NCBI RefSeq assembly: GCF_051020975.1
Contig: NW_027478165.1
Location: 6,044,001-6,108,000 of the forward strand
DNA from: Osmia lignaria lignaria
Lineage: Eukaryota; Arthropoda; Insecta; Hymenoptera; Megachilidae
Reading direction: 5' to 3'
DNA: 64,000 bases
Within the stretch, counting starts at the first letter, position 1. Each line of letters starts with the position of its first letter. The notes under the pieces are model-generated. The model was not told the DNA's origin. It ran no database searches and was given only the letters and a program-made list of their open reading frames with translations. The position numbers were made by a program, and so were the translations under genes. Below, in pieces: positions 37,973-46,987 of the stretch.

Positions 37973-39582
37973 TCAGATGCGTAGATCTCGAGATATATCA
38001 AGATATTTAAAAGTTCCGAAGCTGCACCAACATAATAGAGGTACAGAAACACCGTGGCCGCTTTCTTTGAGATAACTCTGCACTATTGCGAGCTGCAAAT
38101 GCCACTTCCAGCTTAGCTGTGCAGAAGAAGAACAACAAGAAGAAGAAATATCTCGAAATATGTCCGTCAGGCCCCATCCCTTGAGATAAATCTGCAAATA
38201 TCTCGGAAACCAAGCGAGCTATGGCAAAATGTTAAGAGACCTTTCTTGTAGAGAATTAAGTTTCCTACTTTTTATGTTCTATGATATTTTTTGATCAGAT
38301 ACGTAGTTCTCGAGATATATCAAGATATTTAAAAGTTCCGAAGCCGCACCAACATAATAGAGATACAGAAACACCGTGGCCCCTTTCTTTGAGATAACTC
38401 TGCACTATTGCGAGCTGCAAATGCCACTTCCAGCTTAGCTGTGCAGAAGAAGAACAACAAGAAGAAGAAATATCTCGAAATATGTCCGTCAGGCCCCTTC
38501 CCTTGAGATAAATCTGCAAATATCTCGGAAACGAAGCGAGCGATGGCAAAATGTTAAGAGACCTTTTTTGTAGAGAATTATGTTTCCTACTTTTTATGTT
38601 CTATGATATTTTTTGATCAGACGCGTAGTTCTCGAGATATATCAAGATATTTAAAAGTTCCGAAGCCGCACCAACATAATAGAGATACAGAAACACCGTG
38701 GCCCCTTTCTTTGAGATAACTCTGCACTATTGCGAGCTGCAAACGCCACTTCCAGCTTAGCTGTGCAGAAGAAGAACAACGAGAAGAAGAAATATCTCGA
38801 AATATGTCCGTCAAGCCCCTTCCCTTGAGATAAATCTGCAAATATCTCGGAAACGAAGCGAGCTATGGCAAAATGTTAAGAGACCTTATTTGTAGAGAAT
38901 TAAGTTTCCTACTTTTTATGCTCTATGCTATTTTTTGATCAGATGCGTAGTTCTCGAGATATATCAAGATATTTAAAAGTTCCGAAGCCGCACCAACATA
39001 ATAGAGATACAGAAACACCGTGGCCCCTTTCTTTGCGATAACTCTGCACTATTGCGAGCTGCAAATGCCACTTCCATCTTAGCTGTGCAGAAGAAGAACA
39101 ACAAGAAGAAGAAATATCTCGAAATATGTCCGTCAGGCCCCTTCCCTTGAGATAAATCAGCAAATATCTCGGAAACGAAGCGAGCTATGGCAAAATGTTA
39201 AGAGACCTTTTTTGTAGAGAATTAAGTTTCCTACTTTTTATGTTCTGTGATATTTTTTGATCAGATGCGTAGTTCTCGAGATATATCAAGATATTTAAAA
39301 GTTCCGAAGCCGCACCAACATAATAGAGATACAGAAACACCGTGGCCCCTTTCTTTGAGATAACTCTGCACTATTGCGAGCTGGAAATGCCACTTCCAGT
39401 TTAGCTGTGCAGAAGAAGAACAACAAGAAGAAGAAATATCTCGAAATATGTCCGTCACGCCCCTTCCCTTGAGATAAATCTGCATATATCTCGGAAACCA
39501 GGCGAGCTATGGCAAAATGTTAGGAGACCTTTTTTGTAGAGAATTAAGTTTCGTACTTCTTATGTTCTATGATATTTTTTGA
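37973..39582. repeat. 6-monomer tandem unit, second copy (5 monomers before divergence)
   Basis: Matches 36041-37650 at offset 1932 through d8, d9, d10, d11 and d1. It then continues with the d2 type (39583) instead of the d7 type, so the copy ends by rejoining the older 33787 to 34431 order. Confidence 0.85.
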
Positions 39583-42500
39583 TCAGATGCGTAGTTCTCG
39601 AGATATATCAAGATATTTAAAAGTTCCGAAGCCGCACCAACATAATAGAGGTACAGAAACACCGTGGACCCTTTCTTTGAGATAACTCTGCACTATTGCG
39701 AGCTGCAAATGCCACTTCCAGCTTAGCTGTGCAGAAGAAGAACAACAAGAAGAAGAAATATCTCGAAATATGTCCGTCAGGCCCCTTCCCTTGAGATATA
39801 TCTGCAAATATCTCGGAAACGAAACGAGCTATGGCAAAATGTTAAGAGACCTTTTTTGTAGAGAATTATGTTTCCTACAATTTATGTTCTATGATATTTT
39901 TTGATCAGAAGCGTAGTTTTCGAGATATATCGAGATATTTAAAAGTTCCGAAGCCGCACCAACATAATAGAGATCCAGAAACACCGTGGCCCCTTCCTTT
40001 GAGATAACTCTGCACTAGTGCGAGCCGCAAATACCACTTCCAGCTTAGCTGTGCAGAAGAAGAACAACAAGAAGAAGAAATATCTCGAAATATGTCCGTC
40101 AGGCCCCTTCCCTCGAGATAAATCTGCAAATATCTCGGAAACGAAGCGAGCTATGGCAAAATGTTAAGAGACCTTTGTTGTAGGGAATTAAGTTTCCTAC
40201 TTTTTATGTTCTATGATATTTTTTGATCAGATGCGTTGTTCTCGAGATATATCAAGATATTTAAAAGTTCCGAAGCCGCACCAACATAATAGAGATACAG
40301 AAACACCGTGGCCCCTTTCTTTGTGATAACTCTGCACTATTGCGAGCTGCAAATGCCACTTCCAGCTTAGCTGTGCAGAAGAAGAACAACAAGAAGAAGA
40401 AATATCACGAAATATGTCCGTTAGGCTCCTTCCCTTGAGATAAATCTGCAAATATCTCGGAAACGAAGCGAGCTATGGCAAAATGTTAAGAGACCTTTTT
40501 TGTAGAGAATTAAGTTTCCTACTTTTTCTGTTCTATGATATTTTTTGATCAGATGCGTAGTTCTCGAGATATATCAAGATATTTAAAAGTTCCGAAGCCG
40601 CACCAACATAATAGAGATACAGAAACACCGTGGCCCCTTTCTTTGAGATAACTATGCACTATTGCGAGCTGCAAATGCCACTTCCAGCTTAGCTGTGCAG
40701 AAGAAGAACAACAAGAAGAAGAAATATCTCGAAATATGTCCGTCAGGCCCCTTCCCTTGAGATAAATCTGCAAATACCTCGAAAACGAAGCGAGCTATGG
40801 CAAAATGTTAAGAGATCTTTCTTGTAGAGAATTAAGTTTCCTACTTTTTATGTAGTATGATATTTTTTGATCAGATGCGTAGTTCTCGAGATATATCAAG
40901 ATATTTAAAAGTTCCGAAGCCGCACCTTCATAATAGAGATACAGAAACACCGTGGCCCCTTTCTTTGAGATAACTCTGCACTAGTGCGAGCCGCAAATGC
41001 CACTTCCAGCTTAGCTGTGCAGAAGAAGAACAACAAGAAGAAGAAATATCTCGAAATATGTCCGTCAGGCCCCTTCCCTTGAAATAAATCTGCCAATATC
41101 TCGGAAACGAAGCGAGCTATGGCAAAATGTTAAGAGACCTTTTTTGGAGAGAATTAAGTTTCCTACTTTTTATGTTCTATGATATTTTTTGATCAGAAGC
41201 GTAGTTTTCGAGATATATCGAGATATTTAAAAGTTCCGAAGCCGCACCAACATAATAGAGATCCAGAAACACCGTGGCCCCTTTCTTTGAGATAACTCTG
41301 CACTAGTGCGAGCCGCAAATGCCACTTCCAGCTTAGCTGTGCAGAAGAAGAACAACAAGAAGAAGAAATATCTCGAAATATGTCCGTCAGGCCCCTTCCC
41401 TCGAGATAAATCTGCAAATATCTCGGAAACGAAGCGAGCTATGGCAAAATGTTTAGAGACCTTTGTTGTAGAGAATTAAGTTTCCTACTTTTTATGTTCT
41501 ATGATATTTTTTGATCAGATGCGTTGTTCTTGAGATATATCAAGATATTTAAAAGTTCCGAAGCCGCACCAACATAATAGAGATACAGAAACACCGTGGC
41601 CCCTTTCTTTGAGATAACTCTGCACTATTGCGAGCTGCAAATGCCACTTCCAGCTTAGCTGTGCAGAAGAAGAACAACAAGAAGAAGAAATAACACGAAA
41701 TATGTCCGTTAGGCCCCTTCCCTTGAGATAAATCTGCAAATATCTCGGAAACGAAGCGAGCTATGGCAAAATGTTAAGAGACCTTTTTTGTAGAGAATTA
41801 AGTTTCCTACTTTTTATGTTGTATGATATTTTTTGATCAGGTGCGTAGTTCTCGAGATATATCAAGATATTTAAAAGTTCCGAAGCCGCACCAACATAAT
41901 AGAGATACAGAAACACCGTGGCCCCTTTCTTTGAGATAACTCTGCACTAGTGCGAGCCGCAAATGCCACTTCCAGCTTAGCTGTGCAGAAGAAGAACAAC
42001 AAGAAGAAGAAATATCTCGAAATATGTCCGTCAGGCCCCTTCCCTTGAAATAAATCTGCCAATATCTCGGAAACGAAGCGAGCTATGGCAAAATGTTAAG
42101 AGACCTCTTTTGTAGAGAATTAAGTTTCCTACTTTTTATGTTCTATGATATTTTTTGATCAGATGCGTAGATCTCGAGATATATCAAGATATTTAAAAGT
42201 TCCGAAGCTGCACCAACATAATAGAGGTACAGAAACACCGTGGCCGCTTTCTTTGAGATAACTCTGCACTATTGCGAGCTGCAAATGCCACTTCCAGCTT
42301 AGCTGTGCAGAAGAAGAACAACAAGAAGAAGAAATATCTCGAAATATGTCCGTCAGGCCCCATCCCTTGAGATAAATCTGCAAATATCTCGGAAACCAAG
42401 CGAGCTATGGCAAAATGTTAAGAGACCTTTCTTGTAGAGAATTAAGTTTCCTACTTTTTATGTTCTATGATATTTTTTGATCAGATACGTAGTTCTCGAG

Positions 42501-44427
42501 ATATATCAAGATATTTAAAAGTTCCGAAGCCGCACCAACATAATAGAGATACAGAAACACCGTGGCCCCTTTCTTTGAGATAACTCTGCACTATTGCGAG
42601 CTGCAAATGCCACTTCCAGCTTAGCTGTGCAGAAGAAGAACAACAAGAAGAAGAAATATCTCGAAATATGTCCGTCAGGCCCCTTCCCTTGAGATAAATC
42701 TGCAAATATCTCGGAAACGAAGCGAGCGATGGCAAAATGTTAAGAGACCTTTTTTGTAGAGAATTATGTTTCCTACTTTTTATGTTCTATGATATTTTTT
42801 GATCAGACGCGTAGTTCTCGAGATATATCAAGATATTTAAAAGTTCCGAAGCCGCACCAACATAATAGAGATACAGAAACACCGTGGCCCCTTTCTTTGA
42901 GATAACTCTGCACTATTGCGAGCTGCAAACGCCACTTCCAGCTTAGCTGTGCAGAAGAAGAACAACGAGAAGAAGAAATATCTCGAAATATGTCCGTCAA
43001 GCCCCTTCCCTTGAGATAAATCTGCAAATATCTCGGAAACGAAGCGAGCTATGGCAAAATGTTAAGAGACCTTATTTGTAGAGAATTAAGTTTCCTACTT
43101 TTTATGCTCTATGCTATTTTTTGATCAGATGCGTAGTTCTCGAGATATATCAAGATATTTAAAAGTTCCGAAGCCGCACCAACATAATAGAGATACAGAA
43201 ACACCGTGGCCCCTTTCTTTGCGATAACTCTGCACTATTGCGAGCTGCAAATGCCACTTCCATCTTAGCTGTGCAGAAGAAGAACAACAAGAAGAAGAAA
43301 TATCTCGAAATATGTCCGTCAGGCCCCTTCCCTTGAGATAAATTTGCAAGTATCTCGGAAACGAAGCGAGCTATGGCAAAATGTTAAGAGACCTTATTTG
43401 TAGAGAATTAAGTTTCCTACTTTTTATGTTCTATGATATTTTTTGATCAGATGCGTAGTTCTCGAGATATATCAAGATATTTAAAAGTTCCGAAGCCGCA
43501 CCAACATAATAGAGATACAGAAACACCGTGGCCCCTTTCTTTGAGATAACTCTGCACTAGTGCGAGCCGCAAATGCCACTTCCAGCTTAGCTGTGCAGAA
43601 GAAGAACAACAAGAAGAAGAAATAACACGAAATATGTCCGTTAGGCCCCTTCCCTTCAGATAAATCTGCAAATATCTCGGAAACGAAGCGAGCTATGGCA
43701 AAATGTTAAGAGACCTTTTTTGTAGAGAATTAAGTTTCCTACTTTTTATGTTCTATGATATTTTTTGATCAGGTGCGTAGTTCTCGAGATATATCAAGAT
43801 ATTTAAAAGTTCCGAAGCCGCACCAACATAATAGAGATACAGAAACACCGTGGCCCCTTTCTTTGAGATAACTCTGCACTAGTGCGAGCCGCAAATGCCA
43901 CTTCCAGCTTAGCTGTGCAGAAGAAGAACAACAAGAAGAAGAAATATCTCGAAATATGTCCGTCAGGCCCCTTCCCTTGAAATAAATCTGCAAATATCTC
44001 GGAAACGAAGCGAGCTATGGCAAAATGTTAAGAGACCTTTTTTGTAGAGAATTAAGTTTCCTACTTTCTATGTTCTATGATATTTTTTGATCAGATGCGT
44101 AGATCTCGAGATATATCAAGATATTTAAAAGTTCCGAAGCCGCACCAACATAATAGAGATACAGAAACACCGTGGCCCCTTTCTTTGAGATAACTCTGCA
44201 CTATGGCGAGCTGCAAATGCCACTTCCAGCTTAGCTGTGCAGAAGAAGAACAACAAGAAGAAGAAACATCTCGAAATATGTCCGTTAGGCCCCTTCCCTT
44301 GAGATAAATCTGCAAATATCTCGGAAACGAAGCGAGCTATGGCAAAATGTTAAGAGACCTTTTTTGTAGAGAATTAAGTTTCCTACTTTTTATGTTCTAT
44401 GATATTTTTTGATCAGATACGTAGTTC

Positions 44428-44435
44428 TCGAGATA
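44428..44435. repeat. Third GAGATA node (subunit Z, example copy)
   Basis: TCGAGATA lies at offset 16 of the monomer. It is the third member of the direct series TCGAGATA, TTGAGATA, TTGAGATA found in each monomer. The sequence after it (ATATCAAGATATTT then TTCCGAAGC) aligns loosely with the sequence after node Y (AATCTGCAAATATCT then CGAAGCG), which suggests but does not prove a third ancestral subunit. Confidence 0.5.
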
Positions 44436-44495
44436 TATCAAGATATTTAAAAGTTCCGAAGCCGCACCAACATAATAGAGATACAGAAACACCGT

Positions 44496-44522
44496 GGCCC
44501 CTTTCTTTGAGATAACTCTGCA
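44496..44522. repeat. Internal subunit X of the monomer (example copy)
   Basis: This 27-bp stretch begins GGCCCCTTT and runs to CTCTGCA. It matches the stretch at 44610-44636 at 24 of 27 positions, in the same orientation and 114 bp apart. The same pair exists in essentially every monomer. The similarity suggests the 322-bp monomer arose from internally duplicated shorter units. Downstream similarity (GCGAGCT followed by an A-rich stretch) continues if a 12-bp gap is allowed, changing the offset from 114 to 126. Confidence 0.75.
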
Positions 44523-44562
44523 CTATTGCGAGCTGCAAATGCCACTTCCAGCTTAGCTGTGC

Positions 44563-44586
44563 AGAAGAAGAACAACAAGAAGAAGA
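44563..44586. repeat. GAA/CAA triplet tract forming a 24-bp mirror repeat (example copy)
   Basis: The tract reads A, (GAA)3, (CAA)2, (GAA)2, G, A and is the same read forwards or backwards on one strand. It is purine-only apart from two C residues near the centre. Such mirror purine tracts can form intramolecular triplex DNA in principle. Variants scattered through the array (AGAGGAAG, AGGAGAAG, AGAGCAAC, CAACGAGAAG) are single changes, and one monomer (8034-8352) has lost a triplet here. Confidence 0.7.
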
Positions 44587-44609
44587 AATATCTCGAAATA
44601 TGTCCGTCA

Positions 44610-44636
44610 GGCCCCTTCCCTTGAGATAAATCTGCA
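44610..44636. repeat. Internal subunit Y of the monomer (example copy)
   Basis: This is the partner of subunit X, beginning GGCCCCTTCCCTTGAGATAA. The three differences from X are two T-to-C changes in the pyrimidine run and one C-to-A change. The next subunit-like stretch (Z, near the monomer start, with TCGAGATATATC) aligns more loosely. The three GAGATA nodes are spaced 79, 114 and 129 bp around the 322-bp cycle. Confidence 0.75.
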
Positions 44637-44644
44637 AATATCTC
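44623..44644. other. Short dyad: GAGATA / TATCTC with a 10-bp centre
   Basis: GAGATA (44623-44628) and TATCTC (44639-44644) are perfect inverted arms around AATCTGCAAA. In monomers with GAGATATATCTG the arms extend to 7 bp (GAGATAT/ATATCTC) around 8 bp. The dyad is present in nearly all monomers. It could form a weak hairpin in single-stranded DNA or RNA, or be a dimeric protein site. Confidence 0.5.
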
Positions 44645-44681
44645 GGAAACGAAGCGAGCTATGGCAAAATCTTAAGAGACC

Positions 44682-44732
44682 TTTTTTGTAGAGAATTATG
44701 TTTCCTACTTTTTATGTTCTATGATATTTTTT
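44682..44732. other. T-rich tail of the monomer (example copy)
   Basis: Three T-runs of 5 to 6 lie in this 51-bp stretch, after GAGACC, after CCTAC and before GATCAG. Two main versions exist in the array: TTAAG with CCTACTTTTTATG, and TTATG with CCTACAATTTATG. Length changes in a T-run appear only in the two monomers ending near 59543 and 62761. Confidence 0.6.
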
Positions 44733-44737
44733 GATCA
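44732..44737. other. TGATCA palindrome marking monomer boundaries (example)
   Basis: TGATCA occurs once in most monomers and sets the register used here. It is lost in several copies, for example TGATGA before 3848 and 6746, TGATCT before 8353 and 11895, TAATCA before 9641, 10929, 12861 and 17047, TGATCG before 11251, 15115 and 19301, and TTATCA before 27351 and 32178. A BclI-type digest should give a 322-bp ladder. Confidence 0.85.
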
Positions 44738-45378
44738 GACGCGTAGTTCTCGAGATATATCAAGATATTTAAAAGTTCCGAAGCCGCACCAACATAATAG
44801 AGATACAGAAACACCGTGGCCCCTTTCTTTGAGATAACTCTGCACTATTGCGAGCTGCAAACGCCACTTCCAGCTTAGCTGTGCAGAAGAAGAACAACGA
44901 GAAGAAGAAATATCTCGAAATATGTCCGTCAAGCCCCTTCCCTTGAGATAAATCTGCAAATATCTCGGAAACGAAGCGAGCTATGGCAAAATGTTAAGAG
45001 ACATTATTTGTAGAGAATTAAGTTTCCTACTTTTTATGTTCTATGATATTTTTTGATCAGATGCGTAGTTCTCGAGATATATCAAGATATTTAAAAGTTC
45101 CGAAGCCGCACCAACATAATAGAGATACAGAAACACCGTGGCCCCTTTCTTTGCGATAACTCTGCACTATTGCGAGCTGCAAATGCCACTTCCATCTTAG
45201 CTGTGCAGAAGAAGAACAACAAGAAGAAGAAATATCTCGAAATATGTCCGTCAGGCCCCTTCCCTTGAGATAAATTTGCAAATATCTCGGAAACGAAGCG
45301 AGCTATGGCAAAATGTTAAGAGACCTTTTTTGTAGAGAATTAAGTTTCCTACTTTTTATGTTCTATGATATTTTTTGA

Positions 45379-46344
45379 TCAGATACGTAGTTCTCGAGAT
45401 ATATCAAGATATTTAAAAGTTCCGAAGCCGCACCAACATAATAGAGATACAGAAACACCGTGGCCCCTTTCTTTGAGATAACTCTGCACTATTGCGAGCT
45501 GCAAATGCCACTTCCAGCTTAGCTGTGCAGAAGAAGAACAACAAGAAGAAGAAATATCTCGAAATATGTCCGTCAGGCCCCTTCCCTTGAGATAAATCTG
45601 CAAATATCTCGGAAACGAAGCGAGCTATGGCAAAATCTTAAGAGACCTTTTTTGTAGAGAATTATGTTTCCTACTTTTTATGTTCTATGATATTTTTTGA
45701 TCAGACGCGTAGTTCTCGAGATATATCAAGATATTTAAAAGTTCCGAAGCCGCACCAACATAATAGAGATACAGAAACACCGTGGCCCCTTTCTTTGAGA
45801 TAACTCTGCACTATTGCGAGCTGCAAACGCCACTTCCAGCTTAGCTGTGCAGAAGAAGAACAACGAGAAGAAGAAATATCTCGAAATATGTCCGTCAAGC
45901 CCCTTCCCTTGAGATAAATCTGCAAATATCTCGGAAACGAAGCGAGCTATGGCAAAATGTTAAGAGACATTATTTGTAGAGAATTAAGTTTCCTACTTTT
46001 TATGTTCTATGATATTTTTTGATCAGATGCGTAGTTCTCGAGATATATCAAGATATTTAAAAGTTCCGAAGCCGCACCAACATAATAGAGATACAGAAAC
46101 ACCGTGGCCCCTTTCTTTGCGATAACTCTGCACTATTGCGAGCTGCAAATGCCACTTCCATCTTAGCTGTGCAGAAGAAGAACAACAAGAAGAAGAAATA
46201 TCTCGAAATATGTCCGTCAGGCCCCTTCCCTTGAGATAAATTTGCAAATATCTCGGAAACGAAGCGAGCTATGGCAAAATGTTAAGAGACCTTATTTGTA
46301 GAGAATTAAGTTTCCTGCTTTTTATGTTCTATCATATTTTTTGA
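45379..46344. repeat. 3-monomer tandem repeat, second copy
   Basis: Direct 966-bp repeat of 44413-45378. Private changes are TTCCTGCTTTTT and TCTATCATATT near its end. The duplication is absent from the homologous unit at 48276-51397, so either it arose after those copies separated or the other copy lost it. Confidence 0.85.
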
Positions 46345-46666
46345 TCAGATGCGTAGTTCTCGAGATATATCAAGATATTTAAAAGTTCCGAAGCCGCACC
46401 AACATAATAGAGATACAGAAACACCGTGGCCCCTTTCTTTGAGATAACTCTGCACTAGTGCGAGCCGCAAATGCCACTTCCAGCTTAGCTGTGCAGAAGA
46501 AGAACAACAAGAAGAAGAAATATCTCGAAATATGTCCGTCAGGCCCCTTCCCTTGAGATAAATCTGCAAATATCTCGGAAACGAAGCGAGCTATGGCAAA
46601 ATGTTAAGAGACCTTTTTTGTAGTGAATTAAGTTTCCTACTTTTTATGTTCTACGATATTTTTTGA

Positions 46667-46987
46667 TCAGATGCGTAGTTCTCGAGATATATCAAGATAT
46701 TTAAAAGTTCCGAGCCGCACCAACATAATAGAGATACAGAAACACCGAGGCCCCTTTCTTTGAGATAACTCTGCACTATTGCGAGCTGCAAATGCCACTT
46801 CCAGCTTAGCTGTGCAGAGGAAGAACAACAAGAAGAAGAAATATCTCGAAATATGTCCGTCAGGCCCGATCCTTTGAGCTGAATCTGCAAATATCTCGGA
46901 AACGAAGCGAGCTATGGCAAAATGTTAAGAGACGTTTTTTGTAGAGAATTATGCTTCCTACAATTTATGTTCTATGATATTTTTTGA
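46667..46987. repeat. 321-bp monomer with a 1-bp deletion (TTCCGAGCCG)
   Basis: At about 46713 the usual TTCCGAAGCCG has lost an A. It also carries CACCGAGGCC, CAGAGGAAG, GGCCCGATCC and GAGCTGAATC. The same deletion with the same companion markers appears at 57016 and 60234. Confidence 0.85.

Larger units (their letters stand above)
34431..39904. repeat. Higher-order unit D-1 (17 monomers)
   Basis: 5474 bp from the first anchor monomer d3 (GAGATCCAG, CCCCTTCCTTTGAG, CCTTTGTTGTAG) to the next. It contains d4 to d11, then a 6-monomer internal tandem repeat (36041 and 37973 copies). The anchor is recognised by GAGATCCAG plus TCCCTCGAGATAAATC plus CCTTTGTTGTAG. Confidence 0.85.
44586..44645. promoter_or_regulatory. 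Paired AAATATCTCG elements 50 bp apart (candidate protein-binding motif)
   Basis: AAATATCTCG occurs twice in direct orientation at 44586-44595 and 44636-44645, exactly 50 bp apart. The reverse complement (CGAGATATTT) occurs near the start of monomers carrying the ATCGAG head variant. Together with the two TTGAGATA nodes this gives about five related motifs per monomer. Binding is only an inference; I know of no named protein for this motif. Confidence 0.4.
44413..44734. repeat. Representative 322-bp monomer (near-consensus reference copy)
   Basis: I use this copy as the reference for internal structure because it carries the commonest base at nearly all variable sites I compared. Composition by hand count is 66 C and 59 G in 322 bp (38.8% GC), with 11 CpG. 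In order it holds: a head with CTCGAG and GATATATC (1-40), the subunit X stretch (84-110), the GAA/CAA mirror tract (151-174), an AAATATCTCGA element (174-184), the subunit Y stretch (198-224), a second AAATATCTCG (224-233), a GCGAGCTATGGC stretch (243-254) and a T-rich tail (270-320). Numbers are offsets within the monomer. Confidence 0.9.
42159..45274. repeat. 3.1-kb segment duplicated at 48276-51391
   Basis: Nearly ten monomers reappear 6117 bp downstream (19 monomers minus the 1-bp deletion in between). By eye I see only three differences: TGCGTAG/TGCGAAG (49250), GGAAACG/GGAACCG (49799), CGAAATATG/CGAAGTATG (51036). The match stops in the monomer 45057/51174, where the second copy switches to an ATACCTCGAAAACG tail. 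Confidence 0.8.
44413..45378. repeat. 3-monomer tandem repeat, first copy
   Basis: Three monomers (44413, 44735, 45057) are repeated immediately at 45379-46344. Shared rare markers are AAAATCTTAAGAG, CAAACGCC, GAGACATTATTTG and CCATCTTAG. The copies differ near the end of the third monomer (GACCTTTTTTG at 45322 versus GACCTTATTTG at 46288). Confidence 0.85.
39905..46987. repeat. Higher-order unit D-2 (22 monomers, 7083 bp, longest unit)
   Basis: Anchor d3 at 39905, then d12 (40227, TGCGTTGTTC, ATCACGAAATATG, GTTAGGCTCC) and d13 (40549, ACTATGCAC, ATACCTCGAAAACG). d4 to d11 follow at 40871-43446, then 43447 to 46666 and a 321-bp monomer at 46667. Monomers 40871-43125 match 34753-37007 at a 19-monomer offset. 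Confidence 0.85.

Noticed and set aside
44682..44732. Phased T-tracts causing intrinsic DNA curvature
   Set aside because: Centres of the three T-runs are about 26.5 and 18.5 bp apart, not multiples of a helical turn in phase, so strong curvature is not predicted by this simple test.
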